A DNA stretch of 64,000 bases from an uncultured Sphingomonadaceae bacterium (lineage in GTDB: Bacteria > Pseudomonadota > Alphaproteobacteria > Sphingomonadales > Sphingomonadaceae): positions 1-64,000 of the forward strand of contig CALLJS010000014.1 of assembly GCA_938050045.1 (NCBI GenBank). The letters run 5' to 3'. Position 1 is the stretch's first letter. Every line of letters starts with the position of its first letter. This document shows positions 33,347-42,723 of the stretch, in pieces. The notes under the pieces are model-generated. The model was not told the origin of the DNA and made no database searches. It was given only the letters and a program-made list of their open reading frames with translations. Both the position numbers and the translations under genes were made by a program.

Positions 33347-33676
33347 ATCGATGATCCCGTAAAAAACTATATCTATGATTGAGATGCTCTATCTGCAAAC
33401 AATCGCTATTGGTCAAGGGCTATCGACTTTCTAAATATTCTATTGAGGTGAATGGTGCAAAATAGCGTACATCATTTAGGCTATAACAAAACCGCGCCAG
33501 TGCAGCCATCTCAGCATTGGCAACGCCCTATCCGATACATTATTAGGCCGACATAAATTGGATCATAAGATTTTTGCGGGCTATTAATCATCGTCCCCAA
33601 AGCCCTTGGTGTCATTGCATATGATATAGGGTTGGCCTAATATAATGTCTCCATATATTCTCTAACTCTCTAAAAT

Positions 33677-34714
33677 TTAATATCCTCTAAGAGAATTTCT
33701 TTTTAATTTTAGGCTGGGTTTTTCAATCACATACCATGATAATATGGCAAATCCTATGGTCAGTATCATGGCATATATAAAGCCAAGCGCGCCCTCTATA
33801 CCAATGTATAGAAGATAATTAATGATAGGCATATGCGCAATATAAATGCCATATGAAAAATCATTTCTTTTCAAAATAGTATCTGAAAGATTTGGAAAGG
33901 TAAAAGCACATTTAATAACCAAAGCTAAAAGAGCAATATATGCAATAGGATTTATACCATTATCCCATCCCAAATTGCGGGTATAATAATATATGATTGC
34001 AAATAATGATAGAGTGATGAAAAATGGGACTTTCATCACATATGCTATAATTTGTTGATGCTTATAACATAGTGCGCCGAGGACAAACATATAGAGCCAA
34101 GGGATAAATGAGACTGTGAACAATTTTTCAATCATCGTTTCTGTTTCATTCAAATGCGTATTCAAAATATTGGCAAAGACAAAAATTAAAACCAATCCAT
34201 ATATTATATATCTGCTCCAATATTTGAATGCTAAGAAAATCAAGGGCGTCAACATATAAAATTGTATTTCAACAGAGATTGTCCAGAGGCTGCCATTCAA
34301 AACGCCAACACCATAACCCCTCAAAAAATCTGGGTTGTAAAATTGAAAAAAAGTAGATTGGGCCAAGAACCAAGAAACAAAATTTAGAGATTTTATATCT
34401 GTCGTTTGAAAATATCCGCTGTGCCAAACTGACAAGATTGACACAATCAAACATAGTAATAGCGCAGGATATAGGCGCAAAATTCGTTTGGTGAAAAAAT
34501 TTTGTATAGGTTTTGGGTTCGCGCTGGATTTATCATAGGATCCATAGATCAAAAACCCGCTAACAAAGAAAAATATGGGGACTCCAGGAAATAAAGAAAA
34601 AATTTGTAGAAAATCATTATCATATCCCAAATGCTTTGCGCCGTGCAATATTGCGACTTGCGATGCTGCAAACAGTCTAATCAAATCAAAATTATTGGTA
34701 ACACTAACGTTCAT
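33677..34714 (-). CDS. Acyltransferase 3 family membrane protein
   Basis: NNFDLIRLFAASQVAILHGAKHLG...NGSLWTISVEIQFYML. Confidence 0.88.
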   Translation of the reverse strand: MNVSVTNNFDLIRLFAASQVAILHGAKHLGYDNDFLQIFSLFPGVPIFFFVSGFLIYGSYDKSSANPKPIQNFFTKRILRLYPALLLCLIVSILSVWHSGYFQTTDIKSLNFVSWFLAQSTFFQFYNPDFLRGYGVGVLNGSLWTISVEIQFYMLTPLIFLAFKYWSRYIIYGLVLIFVFANILNTHLNETETMIEKLFTVSFIPWLYMFVLGALCYKHQQIIAYVMKVPFFITLSLFAIIYYYTRNLGWDNGINPIAYIALLALVIKCAFTFPNLSDTILKRNDFSYGIYIAHMPIINYLLYIGIEGALGFIYAMILTIGFAILSWYVIEKPSLKLKRNSLRGY

Positions 34715-34974
34715 TACCGCTCCTTACGCTAATTTATACATCCCTGAAAGCTGTAACTATGATACTATTACCATCTAATCGTATAATATCCAATAATATG
34801 CCTTAAACGGCCGATACTCAATCATTTTGAAGATATTCTAAGGCGCGGTAAGGCGCAAGCTTGCTCCCAAACTCTGATTTCCGCCCTATAATTTTTGGGC
34901 TAATAGCAAGATTTACAACCCTTATTCTAAACCCCATTCGCTCTTGCCTCTAACCATATTCACCCATAAATTAT

Positions 34975-35355
34975 TCATCCATCATATTGGATCACAATTT
35001 TTTGCGCTGCATCTGCCGCCAATTTTCTGGCTTGATTGCTATCGCCATTATCGCAGCGCGCTAGCGTCACACCCATACGGCGATACGGCCGCGAAACGGG
35101 TTTGCCAAAGATGCGAATATCCGCATGATCGCTCTTTGATATGCGCAAAGCGTCTGCCAGACGCGTATATGCAAAATCATCGGAATCCCTATCCGCCAAT
35201 ATCACAGCACTTGCCGATGCGCCTCGGCATTGGATAGGCGGAATAGGAAGGCCCAATATCGCGCGCGCATACAAATCAAATTCGCTTAAGTTTTAAGAGA
35301 TTAAAGTCACCATCCCTGTATCATGCGGGCGCGGCGAAAGTTCAGAAAATATAAT
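34975..35355 (-). pseudogene. purT: purT C-terminal remnant (formate-dependent GAR transformylase), 5'-truncated, with an internal stop
   Basis: Continuous minus frame [52 protein letters not shown]...RIFGKPVSRPYRRMGVTLA; stop TAA at 35293-35295 where PurT proteins have Gln. Confidence 0.85.
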
Positions 35356-35606
35356 CCTGTGCTGCGCTTGTTGAAGGAAATATTCCCAAAAAGAATTTCC
35401 ATTTGTTCCTTAAGGTTTGTTTCTTAAAGAATGCGAATGGAGGTTATGGGCCGCCAGACCGGCTCTTGAAAAATATGAAAAAATGGATAAAAATACTAGA
35501 ATAATACAATAAATCTCCTATGCTAACTCCTATAATTTATAGTTGTTTGGATATTCAACAATAAACAATATAGTAAAAATAGTTTTTATAGGAGTAAAAT
35601 TTAATC

Positions 35607-37931
35607 ATTAACAATCCACAAAGCCCCTCATTCTCTTTATACGCTGAGTACTTAGGGCCGATATTTAAGCTTGAGGAAACCCTATCAAAATACGGACAGA
35701 ATTTGATTTTTGCTCGTAATGGTGTTGGTAAATCTTTCCTCTCACGCGCGTTCTATTATCTTGATCTTCACAAACAGGGTAAGAAAATTGACGATGCAGC
35801 ATTTAATCTAGTCTCTGAAGAATCCCCCAATGCGCAAGCGAAACTGATATTCCGACACGGAAACGATGTGCTTGGTTCATTGGATTTGAACAAAATTACC
35901 ACGGCTGTATCGGCTGCGTGTAACGATACAATTTTTCATGTTTTTTCAGACGACTTTGTACAGACAGAGTTAAGGGTAAATAGGTTTAAGATAAATAGTG
36001 ACATCCCGAATGAAATTGCGGTCGATAGTGACAAAATTGATCTTAAAGATGCCCAAAAGGCAGTGAATAAGGCAGATAAGGCTCTTGAAACCAGCTTGAA
36101 ACAGCTTTCCGAACAGTTTACCAATAGCAAAGAGCAGAAACTCGTTCACCAAGCTAATGTAAATCGCAATTTACGAGAATTTCGCGATATTACATTTGAA
36201 AAGCTAGGTTCTAGTTTCCCAACCAAACCAGAAGCACCAGCCAAAACATTTCAAGATCATGTGACAGAATTGGATAAGCTCAAATCTGTGCCAACTGATC
36301 CAAATTGTCCAAATTCACTGAGTGAAATTGAATATGCAGCTCTTGAATTATCAATTCTCAAAGAGCAACTTGAGCTTGAAACTTCCCTGTCATCTGTAGC
36401 CGAGGAAGTAAAAGCAAAGATTGAAAAGGATACCGAATTTTACAGAGCTGGCATCAAGCATACTCATGAACGGCAAGACGAAGTGTGTCCATTTTGCGAG
36501 CAGGACGTTAGCGCTGCCGAGCCAAAGGCAGTAATTGAAGCTTATATTGCGTATTTCGACGACAATGAACAAAAGCACAAACAGGCCCTCAGTCAGTGTT
36601 ATAAGCGTATTACAGCATTTGCAGATACTATAGACAATTTCCGAAAAACCAGTAACTCACAGCGTAAACTCTTTGACGATCTCAAGGCGTATTTCCCATC
36701 AACAAAATCAGATATACTTTCTGATGTTGAACAGAACTGTCTTGCGATTGAGCAAGCCATTGAGTCACTTAAGTCCACCGTTGAGAAGAAAGCTGATAAT
36801 CTCGCTAATGCCATTTTATATGATATAGCGACGTTGGAGAGTTTAGTGGCCCAATTAAATGATATTATCATTGCCAATAATGTGCAAGTGACTGAGCTTA
36901 TCACAATTACTCAGAAAGTTGATGAAGAGAGAAAAACCCTACAGCGCGGTGCATGTCGCGTTTTCCTTGTCGAATTTGCCATAGAATATTGGGAGCAGCT
37001 TGAAGCTTTTGATTCCTATCAAATTGCAGCTCGGGAGAAAAAAACAGAATTGGCAGCGGCTGAGAAACGCCAACCATCGACGCAAGCTAAGAAGAGGGTC
37101 GCAGATACGTTCAAGCTTGTTTTGAGGCATTTTTTTGCCGAGAAATATACGTTTGACGAAGATGAGTTTGTTGTCAAACGGGATCACAAGACAATGTCGA
37201 GAGGCCCTGATCGGACCCTGAGCGATGGAGAAAAAACCGCACTGGCCTTTTGCTATTTCATCGCCTCAATCCATCGAAAGGTAGCAGCAAATGCGGATTA
37301 TAAAAGGCTATATTTGGTCTTTGATGACCCTGTCACATCAATGTCATTTGATTATGTCTTCGCTATTGCTCAGGTGTTGAAAGATTTGGGTATATCTAAT
37401 CAGGGCGACATAGAAATTAATGCCAAAAAAATAGCAAAAAACAAAATCGCAAGGCCAAAGCTCTTAATGCTGACACACAGCAGCTATTTTTTTAACATCG
37501 CTAAGAATAATAGGGTGGTGAAGTCTGAGGCCGCTTTCTCACTTTCAGTATCGCAGAATAAGCATCGGATACATTCTGCACACACATATGTGGCCCCGTT
37601 CAAAGACCAACTTAGAGACATTTATGAAATTGACAATGGTACAAAAGAGCCTGATCATCACACAGGCAATTCTATCAGGTCAGTACTAGAGGCAATCGGT
37701 AGGTTTTGTCAGCCAGATGAGTGCGACCAGTTTACAAACTTTCTTTCATTTCTCATTGCATCAGATGATATTCAAATAAAAGGCACTATGATAAATTCTA
37801 TGAGCCATGGAACATATGTTGAAGAAACGCCGACCAACGAAGATATCAAAATAGCTTGCCGTGAGACTCTGTTGGTTGTCAAAAAATATGCGAAGGGCCA
37901 GCTTGCGGTCATTGAGAAAGAAGTGCAATAA
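35607..37931 (+). CDS. RloC/PrrC-like AAA_13 ABC-ATPase with zinc-hook, putative anticodon nuclease (start codon uncertain)
   Basis: Walker A NGVGKS, zinc-hook-like CPFCEQ in coiled coil, LSDGEK signature, Walker B LVFDDP, MLTHSSYFF, RSVLE plus INSMSH; homology-like N-terminus runs upstream of the track TTG start (35703) to the TAA at 35595. Confidence 0.75.
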   Translation: MNNPQSPSFSLYAEYLGPIFKLEETLSKYGQNLIFARNGVGKSFLSRAFYYLDLHKQGKKIDDAAFNLVSEESPNAQAKLIFRHGNDVLGSLDLNKITTAVSAACNDTIFHVFSDDFVQTELRVNRFKINSDIPNEIAVDSDKIDLKDAQKAVNKADKALETSLKQLSEQFTNSKEQKLVHQANVNRNLREFRDITFEKLGSSFPTKPEAPAKTFQDHVTELDKLKSVPTDPNCPNSLSEIEYAALELSILKEQLELETSLSSVAEEVKAKIEKDTEFYRAGIKHTHERQDEVCPFCEQDVSAAEPKAVIEAYIAYFDDNEQKHKQALSQCYKRITAFADTIDNFRKTSNSQRKLFDDLKAYFPSTKSDILSDVEQNCLAIEQAIESLKSTVEKKADNLANAILYDIATLESLVAQLNDIIIANNVQVTELITITQKVDEERKTLQRGACRVFLVEFAIEYWEQLEAFDSYQIAAREKKTELAAAEKRQPSTQAKKRVADTFKLVLRHFFAEKYTFDEDEFVVKRDHKTMSRGPDRTLSDGEKTALAFCYFIASIHRKVAANADYKRLYLVFDDPVTSMSFDYVFAIAQVLKDLGISNQGDIEINAKKIAKNKIARPKLLMLTHSSYFFNIAKNNRVVKSEAAFSLSVSQNKHRIHSAHTYVAPFKDQLRDIYEIDNGTKEPDHHTGNSIRSVLEAIGRFCQPDECDQFTNFLSFLIASDDIQIKGTMINSMSHGTYVEETPTNEDIKIACRETLLVVKKYAKGQLAVIEKEVQ

Positions 37932-38076
37932 TTGGGTGACTGAGCTTTCACCCAGCCACCCACGCCTTAGATAAGGAGTGTCGTTTGGCTACCCTCTGCG
38001 CTCCAGTCTTAACTGAAGCCAGTCCACTCTGTTTGGGCCAAGTTGAAATGAGTAAAGCACAATCTCATTAAGCTGA

Positions 38077-38298
38077 CACGTCGATAATATCCGCATCGCA
38101 ACATTCTCCAGCTTCGCAGGCGCAGGCCTTGCCGTCGTCGGCTCGGTCTGGCGCGGACGGCAGGCCAAAAGACTCACCACTAATGAGGCATCCCGCTGGT
38201 CAAACACGCGCGACTTAATACGCGCTGGACTTTTTAATTCAAGTGGCATCTTTCTCGGCCGTACAGAAAAGAATTATCTGCGTCATGACGGGCCGGAG
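38077..38298 (+). pseudogene. VirD4/TraG conjugal coupling protein fragment (N-terminal part)
   Basis: Start-less frame: FAGAGLAVVGSVWRGRQAKRLTTNEASRWSNTRDLIRAGLFNSSGIFLGRTEKNYLRHDGPE, then family similarity ceases; Walker A region absent. Confidence 0.65.
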
Positions 38299-38460
38299 CG
38301 TGAGAATAATCCGTTCCGTTATGAACTGGCACTAGGTTTTGCTGCACAGAGGGGAGCGTTTAATTATGCGCAATTCATACAAAGTCAGGCCGCAGGCATT
38401 GACCCCGCCGTATATTTGCCCAGCGACCCTGATGTTAATACCCTAAATAAGGAAATACAG

Positions 38461-39185
38461 TCAATTCGAAATACGTTCACCAATATCCTTGTAAACTCTC
38501 CAAAGGCCCATCCGCTTAATTCTATATTCGACAAGCTCTGGCGAAGCTCTAGATATTTCGCCAATTTGTGACGCGGATTGTCCTTGTCGGACATAATCTT
38601 CAACTGACTCCGCCGGAAGCAGTGTTGTTGAAGCGAGGTAAAAGGCGTCATGCTCTTCGGAACTTTCATAAGTGCGTCCGTAAGCATTTCCAATCTTGGC
38701 TACTTTCGTAAGTTTGTGCCTTAGGAATATGTGCCAACAAGACTAGGGTCGACATTCTTAATCTCAGAGGGAACAAAAACCGCGACGCCCTCAATTTGCA
38801 GCCCTAGCGCGTTGAGTGGATCAACATTTGTTAGGTAGAGATCCTCGCGTAACGAAGAGGCCATATCTTCCATTTCTGGTTTAGACAAAGAGAGAGCAGG
38901 ACCTTCACCGCTATCAGAAACGGGAGTTGAATCGCTCGTTTCTGGGTTATTTTTCCAATATCCGTTTTTAAGTGATTGAACGATAGTCAATAAGCACTCA
39001 GTCGTTTTAGATCGGACATTCTTCGAGGCCCGAAAATGTACCAAAGCGACATTTTCCATTTTTAGGCCTGCATCAGCTCCGTCAGCGCCCAGCCAATTCA
39101 AAATCCTTATCAGCGAATTATTATCAGGCTCGCCGACACCCCTCTCGATTCTTGCGAGCGTTGAAAAGCTCTTACAGATTCGAAG
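38461..39185 (-). pseudogene. XRE-ImmA/IrrE-type regulator/protease remnant, 5'-truncated and frameshifted
   Basis: Minus frame FSTLARIERGVGEPDNNSLIRILNWLGA...DPLNALGLQIEGVAVFVPSEIKNVDPSL; other frame IFLRHKLTKVAKIGNAYGRTYESSEEHDAFYLASTTLLPAESVEDYVRQGQSASQIGEISRASPELVEYRIKRMGLW; no HExxH. Confidence 0.6.
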
Positions 39186-39338
39186 TCATGGGCCTTTGAC
39201 TAAAATGGGCCTCATTTTTGGAATGGAAGATTTATAAGTCATTAAAAATAAAAAATATTTTAATTTTCACGCTCTTGGCCCGCTCCAATTATCATAAATT
39301 GATAGCATGATGTGACGCTGCGATAGCCGCATGACCGT

Positions 39339-40934
39339 TCAGTCTTCTTTGTCAAATAAATCGCCTTGTAGGCTTTTCGCTTGATTGGGCGAATGCGAAT
39401 TATTGCGCCTAATTTTTATATCTTTAGTTTTTATGCCTTCAGTTTTTTTGGGCATTATCTTTTTGGTGCGCCGCCGCGAACCATGTAAATCTAAGACACT
39501 TTGACTGGCTTTCTTACCTTCAAAACTGCGCCTAATAGCAAATATTTGATCCTTCATTACTTTGGCACATGGCTTAAAATCTATGATAGGTGCGGGATAG
39601 TCCCCCAAGATAATATCTTCATAATTTTGAATTTCTGCGGGGCTAAAACCGGATAATTCATCAACCCATTGTTTGATAAAAACACAATCTGGGTCTTGGT
39701 CGATAATCTGTTTGGTGGGGTTATACACTCTGATCGTATTGATACCCACGATGCCAGCCTGCATTTGTAATTGAGCGATATGAATGCCTGGTTCATAATC
39801 AAGAAATATCTGCGCGAGATGCGGATGGATAGTTTTCCAGCTAAGATGCAAGCCAAAAATAGCAAAGCTAACCACCATCGCCCGCATCCGAAAATTAAGA
39901 AACCCAATCGCTTGCAAACATCGCATGCAAGCATCGATAATCGGAAAACCGGTGCGCCCATATTTCCATGCTTGTAATTTAGCGGCATCATCTTGATATA
40001 TAATATTTTCATACGCAGGATTGAGGCTTTGAAATTCCATCTCTGGCGCGGATTCTAGCCGCTGTATGAAATGATCGTGCCAATGTAATCGCGATGAAAA
40101 AGCCCTTAGACTGCGGCCCCATTGGCCCGATTGCGCATCATCTTCCGTTTTGCGCTTCATTTTTGCTTTTTGCGTTTCATGAAATATTTGGCGCAGGCTG
40201 ATAGTACCCCATGCAAGATGAACGCTGAGCCGTGAACCATGGGTGAACGCGCTATTGGGTGATGATATTCCGCCCGAATAACCTAGGCCACGCTGATCCA
40301 AAAAACTATGCAAGTCTTGATGGGCTGCGCTTTCGGATATAATTTGCATCTTATCCCATTGGATATGAGGATATACATGCATATCAAAAAAATCCTCAAC
40401 GCATGGAATAGGGTGATTAGCGCATATATTATTGAATTGGTCAGGAAATTTAATGTTTTTAGGGGCTAGCAGCGGATCACTCTCGAATAGACGTTGGCGA
40501 ATGATGGTCTGGCGTTTATCTCTATTTTTGAGGCCGCGAATTACACCATTTTGCGGAATTTCGTGCCATATAATATCGTTTGATTTGCACCATTTTGCTA
40601 CTGATTTATCGCGCTCAAAAGTCCAGCCTATGCCTGTTTCCGCGTGGCTGTAGAGGTTATCAAAATCATATTTTTCACGCAAAGAAGATAATATATCTAT
40701 TATATGGCCCGTCGAGACCAATATATCAGCCCCTATATTGCGCAAACATATTTGCATGCCAGACAATGCGCATTGCCACGCCCAGATGTGCATCGGCGAA
40801 ATATCAGGCTGCTTTATATAGTCAGGTTCAAAAACAAATAGAGGTAGAATCTGTTCATTTTCAGCGATAGCGCGATATAATGCCATATTATCATTCAGGC
40901 GAAAATCACGCTTAATCCAATATAATGCTCTCAT
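39339..40934 (-). CDS. Cryptochrome/deoxyribodipyrimidine photolyase family protein
   Basis: ALYWIKRDFRLNDNMALYRAI; RTGFPIIDACMRCLQAIGFLNFRMRAMVVSF FAD-binding region. Confidence 0.9.
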   Translation of the reverse strand: MRALYWIKRDFRLNDNMALYRAIAENEQILPLFVFEPDYIKQPDISPMHIWAWQCALSGMQICLRNIGADILVSTGHIIDILSSLREKYDFDNLYSHAETGIGWTFERDKSVAKWCKSNDIIWHEIPQNGVIRGLKNRDKRQTIIRQRLFESDPLLAPKNIKFPDQFNNICANHPIPCVEDFFDMHVYPHIQWDKMQIISESAAHQDLHSFLDQRGLGYSGGISSPNSAFTHGSRLSVHLAWGTISLRQIFHETQKAKMKRKTEDDAQSGQWGRSLRAFSSRLHWHDHFIQRLESAPEMEFQSLNPAYENIIYQDDAAKLQAWKYGRTGFPIIDACMRCLQAIGFLNFRMRAMVVSFAIFGLHLSWKTIHPHLAQIFLDYEPGIHIAQLQMQAGIVGINTIRVYNPTKQIIDQDPDCVFIKQWVDELSGFSPAEIQNYEDIILGDYPAPIIDFKPCAKVMKDQIFAIRRSFEGKKASQSVLDLHGSRRRTKKIMPKKTEGIKTKDIKIRRNNSHSPNQAKSLQGDLFDKED

Positions 40935-40950
40935 TTAGTGACCGAGAATA

Positions 40951-41421
40951 TTAACGGCCACCGCCGCCGCCAACACCAGGCGCACCCACTGTACCAATAT
41001 TGCCAAAAATATCTTGAAAGAAACTGCGATCGCGACCCAATGTTGGTGTTTTATCGCCATCAGGGTTTATTTTAACAATAGTTTCAACGCCGCTTTGCGC
41101 AACGCTTGTGACATTACCAACATCATCAAAGCTGATTTTCATTAGCAGTTGCGATTTAGCCTTGGGGCGTGAAAACGCCAATTGCTCTGTGTCGCGTGCG
41201 ATATAATACCATTGGTTTTTATCAAATTGGCTCGCAAATGTTGGGCGGCCAAGCGTGCTTTGCACAGATTCTTTATTATCAACGCCAACGGCCACTGTTT
41301 CTGTCAATACTGGATCGACGATATAACCTTGGTGCGTGCGCAAACGCGAACAGCCTGAAACTGCAACGACGCTGCCGATAAGCAACATATAACCAACTGT
41401 TTTTAAGCTAATGAAAGCCAT
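40951..41421 (-). CDS. bamE: Outer membrane assembly lipoprotein BamE
   Basis: SmpA/OmlA domain: GYIVDPVLTETVAVGVDNKESVQSTLGRPTFASQFDKNQWYYI; lipobox VSGC. Confidence 0.85.
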   Translation of the reverse strand: MAFISLKTVGYMLLIGSVVAVSGCSRLRTHQGYIVDPVLTETVAVGVDNKESVQSTLGRPTFASQFDKNQWYYIARDTEQLAFSRPKAKSQLLMKISFDDVGNVTSVAQSGVETIVKINPDGDKTPTLGRDRSFFQDIFGNIGTVGAPGVGGGGGR

Positions 41422-41566
41422 TAAGTCTCTCCGAAACCAATAAATCTATAAAAATATAAAGAGGCCATTGCATCCTTATCGTGTAAGATCAATATATAGT
41501 GTTAAATGAATATATACTGACCATGTCGCTAAAGCGCAATTCAAAAGACTGAAAGATAAAAATTCT

Positions 41567-42097
41567 ATGTCCCTATTCTCGCGCAAGTTTTTTTCAAACC
41601 TGTTTAACCCACCCCAACCCAAAAATGCCTTAATCCCGCTCTATCAAAAAGTGGTTGAACAAGGCCGAAACCCCTATTGGTATATAGACGGCGGTGTAAA
41701 AGACACCCAAGACGGGCGATTTGATATGATTATTGCCATTTTATCAATTATATTGCTGCGTTTGGAGAATGACACAGAAATGATGCAAAATTCGGTCTAT
41801 CTTACAGAGATATTTGTCGATGATATGGACGGTCAAATGCGCGAATTGGGCATGGGCGATGTCGTGGTTGGCAAACATGTTGGCAAGATGGTCGGTGCGT
41901 TGGGCGGACGGTTAGAGGCCTATAGAAACGCTTATAATGCGGGCGATTTGGATGATGCACTCATCCGCAATCTTTATCGTGACGAAGCCCCCAGCGATGA
42001 GCAATTATACAAGGTGCGAAATGGATTAATATCTATATATGAGCAAGTGCACGCTATGGAGTGTGCTCAAATAATAAATGCAGAAGTGGCGTGGTAA
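41567..42097 (+). CDS. Ubiquinol-cytochrome c chaperone family protein (CBP3-like)
   Basis: FVDDMDGQMRELGMGDVVVGKHVGKMVGALGGRLEAY. Confidence 0.85.
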   Translation: MSLFSRKFFSNLFNPPQPKNALIPLYQKVVEQGRNPYWYIDGGVKDTQDGRFDMIIAILSIILLRLENDTEMMQNSVYLTEIFVDDMDGQMRELGMGDVVVGKHVGKMVGALGGRLEAYRNAYNAGDLDDALIRNLYRDEAPSDEQLYKVRNGLISIYEQVHAMECAQIINAEVAW

Positions 42098-42693
42098 TGG
42101 CCAGCGAAACACCCCAAGAAAAAATCCTTATGCAAGCCCCGCAAGGCACGTCATTTGGGTCTGAATTTAGCTATATAATCACTCTTGCAGAATTAAAGCT
42201 CACTCAAAATATAATGGCTTTAGAAGCCAATGATAAACAATGTGCTGCGCTGGCTATTCGCTTTGATTTACCTGCTATCTATAGCCTTAAAGCCAATATT
42301 ATTATGGCGGATAATCCGATCCAAATGCGCGGCCAAATGAACGCCCAAATTGACCAAATATGCGTGGCTACGGGTGCAACTATTAAGAGCGTAATAGAAG
42401 AAGATATTATCATTAATTTTATGGAAAATACTACCGTTGATCCCAAGGATAGCGAAGTCCAATTAGAAGATGAAGATTGCGAAGTGATGTTCTATAATGG
42501 CCGCGAGATTGATATTGGAGAAGCCATTGCTCAGAGCCTTTATTTGGCGATTGACCCTTTCCCCCGTATCGACGATGCCGACGCAATATTGAAAAAATTA
42601 GGCGTCATTAGCGAAGAAGAAATGGCGGCAAAAATGGCGCAAGAAAAACAAGATAATAATCCATTCGCCACCCTATCAAAGCTAAAAAAATGA
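42097..42693 (+). CDS. DUF177/YceD-family protein
   Basis: DUF177-like acidic C-terminus after 1-nt overlap (TAATG) with the upstream gene. Confidence 0.75.
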   Translation: MASETPQEKILMQAPQGTSFGSEFSYIITLAELKLTQNIMALEANDKQCAALAIRFDLPAIYSLKANIIMADNPIQMRGQMNAQIDQICVATGATIKSVIEEDIIINFMENTTVDPKDSEVQLEDEDCEVMFYNGREIDIGEAIAQSLYLAIDPFPRIDDADAILKKLGVISEEEMAAKMAQEKQDNNPFATLSKLKK

Positions 42694-42723
42694 GGCCATC
42701 CTCTTACACCTTGAGCATAAAAT

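Noticed and set aside
33400-33660. Possible decayed coding sequence on the minus strand (e.g. GVANAEMAALARFCYSLNDVRYFAPFTSIEYLESR)
   Set aside because: Frame is preceded by a stop, neighbouring fragments are in other frames, and I could not assign any family with confidence
35367-35500. Possible att site or small RNA upstream of the RloC-like gene (ggaggttatgggccgccagaccggctcttg)
   Set aside because: No tRNA/tmRNA fold recognised and no matching direct repeat seen at the right edge near 39.2-39.3 kb
37989-38249. 86-aa minus-strand ORF in the island
   Set aside because: The opposite strand carries the VirD4-like frame, so this is its antisense
38385-38693. 102-aa minus-strand ORF
   Set aside because: Wrong frame relative to the ImmA-like C-lobe, which reads coherently in the neighbouring frame
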